This document shows positions 1 to 6,792 of a stretch of 64,000 nucleotides of DNA, one piece after another. The first letter of the stretch is position 1. Every line of letters starts with the position of its first letter. The DNA is from Gudongella sp049310905 (GTDB lineage Bacteria > Bacillota > Clostridia > Tissierellales > Tissierellaceae), in NCBI RefSeq assembly GCF_049310905.1, contig NZ_JBMEMN010000015.1, positions 1 to 64,000 on the forward strand. The letters run 5' to 3'. Under the pieces are notes generated by a model, which was not told where the DNA came from, did no database searches, and worked only from the letters and a program-made list of their open reading frames with translations. The translations under genes were made by a program, and so were the position numbers.

Positions 1-46
1 TTAAAAAGCCCAGAATCTTACGGGTTCTCTTCATTTTTTGTTTGTG

Positions 47-86
47 AGGGTAAAATCGGTCATTTCCCGATTACCCCATTAATATT
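47..86 (-). terminator. 3' hairpin downstream of the cold-shock gene
   Basis: An inverted repeat (GGGTA-ATCGG against CCGAT-TACCC with a 2-nt bulge) lies just past the cspA stop on the minus strand. A second weak hairpin ending in a T-run (about positions 2-30) follows. Either could end or stabilise the cspA transcript; neither is a textbook terminator. Confidence 0.35.
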
Positions 87-92
87 CGTTAA

Positions 93-290
93 TTATAGAC
101 TAACGATATTTTCTGCTTGAAGTCCTTTTTGACCTTCTACTACGTCAAACTCTACTTCTTGTCCTTCTTCAAGTGTTTTGAATCCGTCTTTTTGAATCTG
201 TGAAAAGTGTGCGAAAACATCTTTTCCGTCTTGTCCTGTGATAAATCCAAATCCTTTTTCTGCGTTAAACCATTTTACTGTACCTTGCAT
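93..290 (-). CDS. cspA: cold-shock protein (CspA family)
   Basis: A 65-residue single cold-shock domain, the normal family length. It has both RNA-binding motifs, RNP1 (KGFGFI, about residues 12-17) and RNP2 (DVFAHF, about 24-29). The family binds single-stranded RNA and DNA and acts as a cytoplasmic RNA chaperone. The ATG follows a GGAGG site with good spacing. About 150 nt of AT-rich leader lies upstream; long leaders are typical of cold-shock mRNAs. Several paralogues are usual in Clostridia, so the gene letter is only a family label. Confidence 0.95.
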   Translation of the reverse strand: MQGTVKWFNAEKGFGFITGQDGKDVFAHFSQIQKDGFKTLEEGQEVEFDVVEGQKGLQAENIVSL

Positions 291-603
291 AAATGCACCT
301 CCGAAATTTTTTTGTTGAATCTTAGTAAATAACTAACTAATAAAATTTCGTTACAGGTGTACCAAAGGTACTGCCGCTTGGAAATATCTATTGTGTTGCT
401 ATTACTCTAAATTCAAGTTCTACATAAGACTAACACAGGATGCAGAATAATGCAAGTTTTATTTTTTAAAAAAATAGATATGAAGGATTCAAGCGGGTCT
501 AAAAACTATATAAAGTAGTTAAGTTTACTAAGAGGCTTTAATCTGATAAAATGTAAGAAGAGAGATTTATATTAATGACGGATTATGTGTAAGGAGGAGC
601 CAT
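291..603. promoter_or_regulatory. divergent intergenic region between cspA and the questin-oxidase-like gene
   Basis: This 313-bp AT-rich stretch has no gene. On the plus strand, TTTACT (524-529) and TAAAAT (547-552) are 17 bp apart with an extended TGA before the -10, a good promoter for the gene at 604. On the minus strand a TTGCAT near 453-458, followed 17 bp on by a weak -10, could serve cspA and would give a leader of roughly 135 nt. The cspA promoter is the less certain of the two. Confidence 0.5.
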
Positions 604-1608
604 ATGAGCATTGCTGAGATAGTAAATCGTTACGGAAAGGATTATTCACCATATCAGGGTAATCTGGTTAATCACCTACCTATGGGACAGCTTGCCTATT
701 ACAAGTTGACAGGGGATTTAAGTGGAACTGAAGAATTTTCCGATAGATATATAAAGAGGGCCTCCATTGATCCTATAAAAGAGGATATCCAAAAGACAGA
801 TGATATCTGGAAATGCGTAGAGAACAGAGATGGATATGAAGCGTGTCTGGAGCTTGTCAAGGAAGAATTGACTCTGGAAAACTGGAAGGAATATACCTTC
901 ATGGTTCTGGACAAGCTTAAATTTGGAATGTCCTCAGGCTTGTTCCACACTTTGATCAGAACTGCATATGCTGTTGAGGGTCTTCATGAGGATGAGGATT
1001 ACATCCATGAGCTAAGAAGAGCCATTGCATATTATATAACAGGATATAAGGGAGCAGGGGCATTTGAGGTGTCACTGGAGGGAGACAGAATTATCCATGA
1101 GATGGAAAACCTCCTTAACAATCCCAATATTAAGAGATTGCTCCAAGATGAAGAAACCATGGGCAAGAAATTAAAGGCATTGTATTCAAATCCAATGTAT
1201 ATAAAACTTGGTTTCATTATAGAAGGGGAGCCTGAAGAAAAAATAGATGCTCTTCTTAATCTTCTTATTCCTGCATATAGGGATACTGATAGCATAGTTG
1301 TTCTTCACTGTATAACGGGTCTGCATGCCTTGGTAGTGCTTAAGGAATTCTTTGAGGACTTCTCTTTTGCATTGGACATAATGACCACATGCATTATTTC
1401 TCACCTTCTGACAGTTGAAGAGCTGAGTGTATCGGAAGAAGAGATTCAACCAGTTGAGGAATCATGGGAAAAAATTATAAATATGGCTTCAAAGTCCAGT
1501 GATGTTCATACAATAAAGCTTGCATACACAGCCAGTGAAATGGATAGGATGTTCAATAAGCCTGAACTTAGAGCAATTGCAAAAAGAAGAGTTGACAAGA
1601 CAAATTAG
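604..1608 (+). CDS. questin oxidase-like family protein
   Basis: A 334-residue cytoplasmic, mostly helical protein. Its start (NHLPMGQLAYYKLTG) and the GLFHTLIRTAYAVEG stretch near residue 120 resemble the questin oxidase-like family (formerly DUF4243). The fungal namesake cleaves an anthraquinone ring with O2 and NADPH. That reaction is unlikely in an anaerobe, so the bacterial role is unknown. The ATG has an AGGAGG site 7 nt upstream and its own extended -10 promoter. A methyltransferase gene follows after 18 nt and is probably co-transcribed. Confidence 0.65.
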   Translation: MSIAEIVNRYGKDYSPYQGNLVNHLPMGQLAYYKLTGDLSGTEEFSDRYIKRASIDPIKEDIQKTDDIWKCVENRDGYEACLELVKEELTLENWKEYTFMVLDKLKFGMSSGLFHTLIRTAYAVEGLHEDEDYIHELRRAIAYYITGYKGAGAFEVSLEGDRIIHEMENLLNNPNIKRLLQDEETMGKKLKALYSNPMYIKLGFIIEGEPEEKIDALLNLLIPAYRDTDSIVVLHCITGLHALVVLKEFFEDFSFALDIMTTCIISHLLTVEELSVSEEEIQPVEESWEKIINMASKSSDVHTIKLAYTASEMDRMFNKPELRAIAKRRVDKTN

Positions 1609-1626
1609 AACAGATGGAGAAGATAG

Positions 1627-2277
1627 ATGGGTAATGAATGTAAAATATGCGGCCATGAGACAGAAGAGTTTAATCATGAAAAGTTTCATATGATATTTCA
1701 CCAGTGCAACAACTGTGAGTTCATCTGGAAGGACTCTTCCGTTCATGTAAGTCGAGAAGATGAGTTCAAAGTATATGAGAATCACAACAATTCAATCCTA
1801 GATGAGAGATACGTAAATTACTTCAAGGATTTTATCAATGCCAGCATAGTGCCCTTTGCAGGAGAAGGCAGGGAAGGCCTGGATTTCGGGAGTGGGCCAG
1901 AACCTGTATTGTCAATGATAATGGAAAGAGACTATGGATATGAAATGGATATCTACGATAAATTCTATTCAACCAAGAAGATTTATATTGGTAAAAACTA
2001 TGATTTGATTACATCAACTGAGGTAGTTGAGCATATGGATGATCCGCTGGAGTATTTTAGATTGTTTAGGAAGCTACTTAGAGATGATGGCATTATTGCG
2101 ATAATGACACTTTTTCATCCTGTTGAAAGGGAAAAATTCGCGGATTGGTTTTATATAAGAGACCAGAGTCACATATCTTTCTTCACTCCAAGAACCATGG
2201 AGGTTATTGCAAGGGAAGTTGGTCTTGAGTTTTTTTATACAAATAATCATAGATATTCAACATTTAAAATAAAATAA
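1627..2277 (+). CDS. class I SAM-dependent methyltransferase with N-terminal Cys4 motif
   Basis: A 216-residue protein. It begins with a zinc-ribbon-like pair of CxxC motifs (CKIC near residue 5, CNNC near 27). A Rossmann methyltransferase fold follows, with LDFGSGPEP as the SAM-binding glycine loop (about residue 84) and a TEVVEHMDDP post-motif (about 137). A C-terminal Ser-His-Ile-Ser-Phe-Phe-Thr stretch is common in this family. The substrate cannot be read from sequence. The gene is 18 nt behind the questin-oxidase-like gene and precedes a hairpin. Confidence 0.75.
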   Translation: MGNECKICGHETEEFNHEKFHMIFHQCNNCEFIWKDSSVHVSREDEFKVYENHNNSILDERYVNYFKDFINASIVPFAGEGREGLDFGSGPEPVLSMIMERDYGYEMDIYDKFYSTKKIYIGKNYDLITSTEVVEHMDDPLEYFRLFRKLLRDDGIIAIMTLFHPVEREKFADWFYIRDQSHISFFTPRTMEVIAREVGLEFFYTNNHRYSTFKIK

Positions 2278-2308
2278 ATTTAAACAATAAAATTTGTAAT
2301 TTTCTCAA

Positions 2309-2352
2309 ACCATTGGAAATCAAAGGATTTTGATTTTGTGTGGTTGTTTAAA
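2309..2352 (+). terminator. possible terminator hairpin after the methyltransferase
   Basis: A long imperfect hairpin: AACCA and AAATCAAA on the left arm pair with TTTGATTT and TGGTT on the right around GGAT. It lies 30 nt past the methyltransferase stop and upstream of the purine promoter. The U-tract is poor, so it is a candidate only. Confidence 0.4.
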
Positions 2353-2400
2353 TGGCTAAATGAAGACGTTCAAATGGGGAATATGTTTTATATTATTTGG

Positions 2401-2429
2401 TTGACACAAAGGAATCAAACTGTTAAACT
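2401..2429 (+). promoter_or_regulatory. promoter of the purine permease-purC transcript
   Basis: A perfect TTGACA (2401-2406), a 17-bp spacer and TAAACT (2424-2429). Transcription would start near 2436, just upstream of the guanine aptamer that begins at 2450, as expected for a riboswitch leader. Confidence 0.7.
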
Positions 2430-2449
2430 CATAGTGTGAATTAAATATG

Positions 2450-2518
2450 GCTCATATAGGTCCCATAATACGGTTGGGATGTTTCTAGTTGGTGACCGAG
2501 AATCACTGCACTATGAGC
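2450..2518 (+). promoter_or_regulatory. guanine (purine-class) riboswitch aptamer, switch 1
   Basis: P1 is GCTCATA (2450-2456) pairing perfectly with TATGAGC (2512-2518). P2 is TCCCA (2461-2465) with TGGGA (2475-2479). The J2/3 core GTTTCTA and the L2 and L3 loop motifs of purine riboswitches are present. The specificity base just before TATGAG is C, which by Watson-Crick pairing selects guanine or hypoxanthine over adenine. The PRPP-type aptamer begins 3 nt later. Confidence 0.92.
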
Positions 2519-2520
2519 GA

Positions 2521-2607
2521 AAGTGTACCTAGGGTTCCGTGAGATTTTCTCAGCAGGTCCGAGCGGTACAGGTACAGGATTGTATCACACCGAAGGGATA
2601 AAAGCCC
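2521..2607 (+). promoter_or_regulatory. PRPP-type ykkC riboswitch aptamer, switch 1
   Basis: It carries the ykkC-family core CTAGGGTTCCG, GGTCCGAGCGGTAC, ACACCGAAGGG and AAAAGCCC. Known ykkC subtypes sense guanidine, ppGpp or PRPP. A guanine aptamer directly in front and purine genes behind point to the PRPP subtype, which is known to occur in guanine-PRPP tandems. Its 3' end (AGCCC) is also the first arm of the terminator, so folding of the aptamer competes with termination. Confidence 0.85.
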
Positions 2608-2653
2608 AGGCGGGTAGGTTTCGCTAGACCTACCCACCTGGGCTATATTTTTT
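2603..2653 (+). terminator. riboswitch-controlled terminator, switch 1
   Basis: A 17-bp stem (AGCCCAGG... at 2603-2619 with ...CCTGGGCT ending at 2644) has one C/A mismatch and is followed by a T-rich run to 2653. It shares AGCCC with the aptamer, making it the expression platform for both aptamers in front of the permease gene. Confidence 0.9.
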
Positions 2654-2683
2654 CCGCGAAAAAAATTTAAGGAGGAACTTTCG

Positions 2684-3985
2684 TTGGAAAAGTTTTTTAA
2701 GCTCAAAGAGAACAACACAAATGTAAAGACAGAAATTCTAGCAGGTATTACAACATTTATGACAATGGCTTACATCCTGGCAGTAAACCCTGGAATGCTA
2801 TCAGCTACAGGAATGGATGCAGGTGGAGTATTTACTGCAACCACGGTATCAGCAATAGTTGCTACACTTATCATGGCACTTTATGCCAAGTATCCATTTG
2901 CTCTTGCATCAGGAATGGGTCTTAATGCATTCTTTGCATTTACAATTGTACTTGGACCCATGGGTAAAACATGGCAGTTTGCATTAACTGCAGTACTGAT
3001 CGAAGGACTAATCTTTATATTGTTATCGGTTTTAAAGGCAAGAGAAGCAATATTTGACTCAATACCATTGAACATTAAGCACGCAGTATCAGTAGGAATA
3101 GGTCTTTTCATAGCTTTTATCGGACTTAGCGGTGCTGGAATTGTGCAGACAGGTCAAGGAACAATAGTTGCCCTTGGGGAACTGACTTCAGGTCCTGCAG
3201 CAGTAGCAATAATTGGAATAATAATAACAGGATATCTTTTATCAAGAAGAATAAGCGGCGCAATACTAATCGGTATTATCGCAACCGCAATAATAGGGAT
3301 CCCTATGGGAGTTACAATTATTCCAGAGGGATTTAGCATTGTAAGTCTTCCACCATCGGTTGCGGATATAGCATTCAAGTTTGTGGGCTTTGAGGAAATT
3401 TTCTCACTTGAAATGCTGGTAGTTGTATTTACTTTCCTTTTTGTTGATATCTTTGACACTGTAGGAACTCTTGCAGGAGTATCCTCAAAAGCAGGCATGC
3501 TTGATGAAAAGGGAAGATTGCCAAGAGTAGGCAAGGCACTTATGGCAGATGCAGTTGGAACAATCGTGGGTGCATGTCTGGGAACGAGTACCGTAACCAC
3601 TTATGTGGAAAGTGCAGCTGGAGTTGCAGAGGGCGGAAGAACTGGTCTTACATCCCTTGCAACAGCTGGAATGTTTGCAATAGCACTATTCTTTGCACCA
3701 CTTTTTACAATAATACCTTCAGCTGCAACAGCACCTGCACTGGTAATCGTTGGACTGTTTATGATGTCACCAATTACAAAAATCAACTTTGTTGATTACA
3801 CTGAAGCAATTCCTGCTTTTCTGACAATCGTAATGATGCCATTTGCATACAGCATTGCAGATGGAATAGTATTTGGTATGGTTTCATATGTAATCCTTAA
3901 GCTTCTTACTGGACGTACAAAGGAAGTTTCAAAGATTATGTGGGTACTTGCAATATTGTTCGTTTTGAAGTTTATATTTATTTAG
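2684..3985 (+). CDS. pbuG: NCS2-family guanine/hypoxanthine permease (AzgA/PbuG type)
   Basis: A 433-residue integral membrane protein of the AzgA-like NCS2 (nucleobase:cation symporter) group, with about 12-14 hydrophobic segments. Family signatures include TFMTMAYILAVNP near residue 25, the GMGLNAFFAFT segment near 78 and DIFDTVGTLAGV near 260. It should import guanine and hypoxanthine. The start is TTG, chosen because an ideal GGAGGA site lies 7 nt upstream and the sequence begins MEKFFKLKE. Guanine control of a guanine permease fits a salvage loop. purC follows after 11 nt in the same transcript. Confidence 0.9.
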   Translation: MEKFFKLKENNTNVKTEILAGITTFMTMAYILAVNPGMLSATGMDAGGVFTATTVSAIVATLIMALYAKYPFALASGMGLNAFFAFTIVLGPMGKTWQFALTAVLIEGLIFILLSVLKAREAIFDSIPLNIKHAVSVGIGLFIAFIGLSGAGIVQTGQGTIVALGELTSGPAAVAIIGIIITGYLLSRRISGAILIGIIATAIIGIPMGVTIIPEGFSIVSLPPSVADIAFKFVGFEEIFSLEMLVVVFTFLFVDIFDTVGTLAGVSSKAGMLDEKGRLPRVGKALMADAVGTIVGACLGTSTVTTYVESAAGVAEGGRTGLTSLATAGMFAIALFFAPLFTIIPSAATAPALVIVGLFMMSPITKINFVDYTEAIPAFLTIVMMPFAYSIADGIVFGMVSYVILKLLTGRTKEVSKIMWVLAILFVLKFIFI

Positions 3986-3996
3986 GAGGGAATCCA

Positions 3997-4680
3997 ATGG
4001 AGTTAGTTTACAAGGGAAAGACCAAGGATGTCTATAAACTGAAGGATGGAAATTACATGTTGAAGTTCAAGGATGATGTAACAGGTGAAAACGGAGTATT
4101 TGATCCTGGAGCCAATACTGTCGGGCTTAGCATTGAGGGAGCCGGAAAGGCGGGTTTGAAGCTTACTACATTCTTCTTCAATAAGATGAACGAGAAAGGA
4201 ATTCCTACACATTTTGTGAATTCTGACATAGAAAACAATACAATGACAGTACTACCTGCAAGCCTATTTGGCAACGGAGTAGAAGTTATCTGCAGATATA
4301 GGGCGGTTGGAAGCTTCTTGAAAAGATACGGAATGTATGCAGAAGAAGGTCAAAAGCTGGATGCATATGTTGAAGTAACACTTAAAGACGATGACAAAAA
4401 TGATCCTCTTATAACTGATGAGGCACTCGAGATGCTCCATATCATGACCAAGGAAGAGTACAAGGTTCTTGTTGAACTGACCAAGGAGATTGGAGCAGTT
4501 GTAAAGGAAGAGCTTGCAAAGAAGGATCTTGAGCTTTACGATATAAAATTTGAGTTTGGCAGAGTTGGCGAAGACAATCATATTGCCCTGATTGATGAAA
4601 TTTCAGGTGGAAATATGAGAGCCTTCAAGGGAAACGAGTACATCGAACCCCTTAAGCTTGAGCAACTGATGTTGAACTAA
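3997..4680 (+). CDS. purC: SAICAR synthetase (phosphoribosylaminoimidazole-succinocarboxamide synthase)
   Basis: A 227-residue enzyme that joins aspartate to CAIR with ATP in purine synthesis. The start LVYKGKTKDVYK is the typical nucleotide-binding opening of PurC, and DEISGGNMRAF near the C-terminus (about residue 205) is also characteristic. The frame is open 57 nt further upstream, but the ATG at 3997 has a GGAGGG site and follows the permease stop by 11 nt. Its stop codon is only 5 nt from the second guanine aptamer. Confidence 0.95.
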   Translation: MELVYKGKTKDVYKLKDGNYMLKFKDDVTGENGVFDPGANTVGLSIEGAGKAGLKLTTFFFNKMNEKGIPTHFVNSDIENNTMTVLPASLFGNGVEVICRYRAVGSFLKRYGMYAEEGQKLDAYVEVTLKDDDKNDPLITDEALEMLHIMTKEEYKVLVELTKEIGAVVKEELAKKDLELYDIKFEFGRVGEDNHIALIDEISGGNMRAFKGNEYIEPLKLEQLMLN

Positions 4681-4685
4681 TAAAA

Positions 4686-4750
4686 CTCATATATGTCCTC
4701 TGATAAGGGGAGGACGTTTCTACCAATGACCGTAAATCATTGTCTATGAG
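4686..4750 (+). promoter_or_regulatory. guanine (purine-class) riboswitch aptamer, switch 2
   Basis: P1 pairs CTCATA (from 4686) with TATGAG (4745-4750). P2 is a 6-bp GTCCTC/GAGGAC stem. J2/3 is GTTTCTAC, and P3 is CAATGA/TCATTG. The specificity base before TATGAG is C, so guanine is expected. The preceding J3/1 base is T where A is common. The aptamer starts 5 nt after the purC stop and no usable promoter lies between, so it works inside a running transcript. Confidence 0.9.
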
Positions 4751-4751
4751 A

Positions 4752-4840
4752 AAGTGTACCTAGGGTTCCGTGAGAAGTTTTCAGCTGGTCCGAGCGGTAC
4801 AGATACCTTTAGGGGTATTACACCGAAGGGAGAAAAGCCC
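4752..4840 (+). promoter_or_regulatory. PRPP-type ykkC riboswitch aptamer, switch 2
   Basis: The conserved core is nearly identical to switch 1: GTACCTAGGGTTCCGTGAGA, GGTCCGAGCGGTACAG, ACACCGAAGGG, then AAAAGCCC. The variable P-stem between the two cores differs, as expected for two functional copies rather than a fresh duplication. It follows the guanine aptamer directly. Confidence 0.85.
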
Positions 4841-4890
4841 AGACGGGTAGGTTTCTGATAACCTGCCCGTCTGGGCTTTGCCATTTTGTT
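4836..4890 (+). terminator. riboswitch-controlled terminator, switch 2
   Basis: An 18-bp stem (4836-4853 with 4860-4877) around a 6-nt loop contains one T/G wobble. It is followed by an interrupted T-tract (TTTGCCATTTTGTTTT). It overlaps AGCCC of the PRPP aptamer and stands before the purE ribosome site at about 4916-4924. Confidence 0.88.
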
Positions 4891-4929
4891 TTGGTATAAT
4901 ACTGCTAATAAAAACTGAGGAGGATTCAA

Positions 4930-5409
4930 ATGAAAGCAAGTATAATAATGGGTAGCATTTCAGACAAGACAATTGGTGACAAGGTTACAAAGATACTTGA
5001 TGAATTTGGAGTCCAATATGAGCTTAGGGTAATTTCAGCACACAGGACTCCATATGTTGCAAAGGATTTTGCAGAGAACGCTGAAGAAAACGGAACAGAA
5101 GTCATTGTTGCAATTGCAGGAAAAGCAGCGCACCTAGCAGGGGTTCTAGCGGGAATTTCACCTTTGCCTGTTATTGGTATTCCTGCAAAATCTTCAACAA
5201 TGGATGGATTGGATTCCTTGCTTTCAGTTGTTCAGATGCCAAAGGGAGTACCTGTTGCAACCGTTGCAATTGATGGAGGAGAAAATGGCGGACTTCTTGC
5301 AGTACAGATGCTTTCAATAAAGTATCCGGAATTAAGAAAGAAATTCAAGGAGTACAAGGAGAAAATGGCTCAGGATACTATTGCTGCTGATCAGCAGCTT
5401 AAGGGATAA
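4930..5409 (+). CDS. purE: N5-carboxyaminoimidazole ribonucleotide mutase
   Basis: A 159-residue PurE. The class I signature MGSISDKTIG opens the protein and SAHRTP follows near residue 39. The usual GGAAHLPG loop reads GKAAHLAG here, and LDSLLSVVQMPKGVPVATVAI is well conserved. It moves the carboxyl group of N5-CAIR to give CAIR; PurK, its usual partner, is not in this operon. It is the first gene behind the second riboswitch and has an AGGAGG site 7 nt before ATG. Confidence 0.93.
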   Translation: MKASIIMGSISDKTIGDKVTKILDEFGVQYELRVISAHRTPYVAKDFAENAEENGTEVIVAIAGKAAHLAGVLAGISPLPVIGIPAKSSTMDGLDSLLSVVQMPKGVPVATVAIDGGENGGLLAVQMLSIKYPELRKKFKEYKEKMAQDTIAADQQLKG

Positions 5410-5423
5410 TTGGGGGTTAATTG

Positions 5424-6770
5424 ATGAGTGGTGTAGTTGGAGTATTCAGCAACTCGAATGAACATGTATCACCTTATGTCTACTATGGGCTTTATGCAAT
5501 TCAGCACAGGGGACAGATCAGTTCAGGAATAGCTGTCAATAACAATGGATTTGTTGATTATGTTAAGGAGCTTGGACTTGTAAATGAAGTTTTCAACAAT
5601 GAGACTATTGATAGATTAAGAGGTAATATTGCAATTGGGCATGTAAGGTATGCTGCCCACTTTGAGGCAAAGAACAAGGCCAATGCGCAGCCTTTGGTTG
5701 TTGGTTACAAAAGGGGTGCCTTGGGAATTTCACTGGACGGAAGCATTGTTAACTTCATGAAAGTCAGAGAAGAGATGGAAGATTCCGGCGCCATATTTCA
5801 AACTGATCTTGATACAGAGGTTATTGCAGCCCTTATAGCAAAATACCATAAGAACGATTTTAATCAGGCAATTGTGGATGCACTCAAGGATGTCCAGGGA
5901 TCGTATGCAATGGTTGCAATGACAAACGACAGGATAGTCGCTGCAAGGGATCCACATGGTCTGAAACCTCTTTCCATTGGCAAAATCGGGAGTGACTATA
6001 TTGTTGCTTCAGAAACTGTAGCATTTGATACAATAGGTGCAGAGCTTGTTAGGGATGTTGAGCCTGGTGAAATAGTGATGATAGACAAGGATGGCCTTAC
6101 TACAATTCAAAGGAGTCCTGAAAAAAGAAGCATGTGCATATTCGAGCTTGTTTATCTGGCAAGGCCAGACAGCATAATAGATGATAAAAGTGTTTACATT
6201 TCGAGGTCCGAAGCAGGCAAACAGCTTTATAGGGAGTTCCCAACAGAAGCGGATATCGTTATCGGAGCCCCTGACTCGGGAATAGTAGCTGCAATAGGTT
6301 ATGCTGAGGGTTCAGGAATTCCATATACAGAGGGAATAATCAAGAACAGATATGTTGGAAGAACATTTATTGAACCTACACAGGCAATTCGTGAGCAGGG
6401 CGTGAGAATAAAACTGAATGCCCTTAGGGAGAATATTAAAGGCAAGAGTCTGGTTCTTGTGGATGATTCAATAGTAAGGGGTACAACAATAAAGAGAACC
6501 GTTGCCATGTTGAGGGATGCAGGTGCCAGGGAGATACATGTAAGGATTGCATCACCTCCTGTTACTCACAGTTGTTATCTTGGAGTGGATACTCCATCAG
6601 AGGAGAACCTTATTGCCAGCCATATGGATACAGAACAAATCAGGCAAGAAATCGGTGCAGAGTCATTGTACTTCATTTCACTTGAGGGGCTGGTTAAGGC
6701 AGCAGGTGAGGAAAATGGATTCTGCAGGGGATGTTTCTCAGGAAACTATCCGGTGGAAAGGGTTGAATAG
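5424..6770 (+). CDS. purF: amidophosphoribosyltransferase with degenerate glutaminase site
   Basis: A 448-residue PurF, the committing step of purine synthesis (PRPP to phosphoribosylamine). The PRTase half is intact: the PRPP loop LVLVDDSIVRGTT (about residue 350) and the Fe-S cysteines of the Bacillus-type enzyme (MCIFELVY, HSCYLG, FCRGC). The N-terminal Ntn-glutaminase half is altered. Residue 2 is Ser (codon AGT) instead of the nucleophilic Cys, and the HNGN oxyanion motif reads LDGS, while Arg of GHVRY and the TDLDTE Asp remain. Glutamine hydrolysis is therefore doubtful; direct use of ammonia is inferred. ATG was preferred to an adjacent TTG for ribosome-site spacing. Confidence 0.92.
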   Translation: MSGVVGVFSNSNEHVSPYVYYGLYAIQHRGQISSGIAVNNNGFVDYVKELGLVNEVFNNETIDRLRGNIAIGHVRYAAHFEAKNKANAQPLVVGYKRGALGISLDGSIVNFMKVREEMEDSGAIFQTDLDTEVIAALIAKYHKNDFNQAIVDALKDVQGSYAMVAMTNDRIVAARDPHGLKPLSIGKIGSDYIVASETVAFDTIGAELVRDVEPGEIVMIDKDGLTTIQRSPEKRSMCIFELVYLARPDSIIDDKSVYISRSEAGKQLYREFPTEADIVIGAPDSGIVAAIGYAEGSGIPYTEGIIKNRYVGRTFIEPTQAIREQGVRIKLNALRENIKGKSLVLVDDSIVRGTTIKRTVAMLRDAGAREIHVRIASPPVTHSCYLGVDTPSEENLIASHMDTEQIRQEIGAESLYFISLEGLVKAAGEENGFCRGCFSGNYPVERVE

Positions 6771-6792
6771 AAATTATTAGGAGGGGCTGTAA

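Noticed and set aside
4658..4686. Possible promoter at the end of purC (TTGAGC-17-TAAAAC)
   Set aside because: Its start site would fall inside the P1 arm of the guanine aptamer and destroy it, so it is unlikely to drive the second riboswitch.
5421..5429. Wrong start codon as the reason for the missing Cys in PurF
   Set aside because: The only nearby starts are TTG 5421 and ATG 5424. Neither gives a Met-Cys start, and no upstream in-frame sequence encodes Cys-Gly-(Ile/Val).
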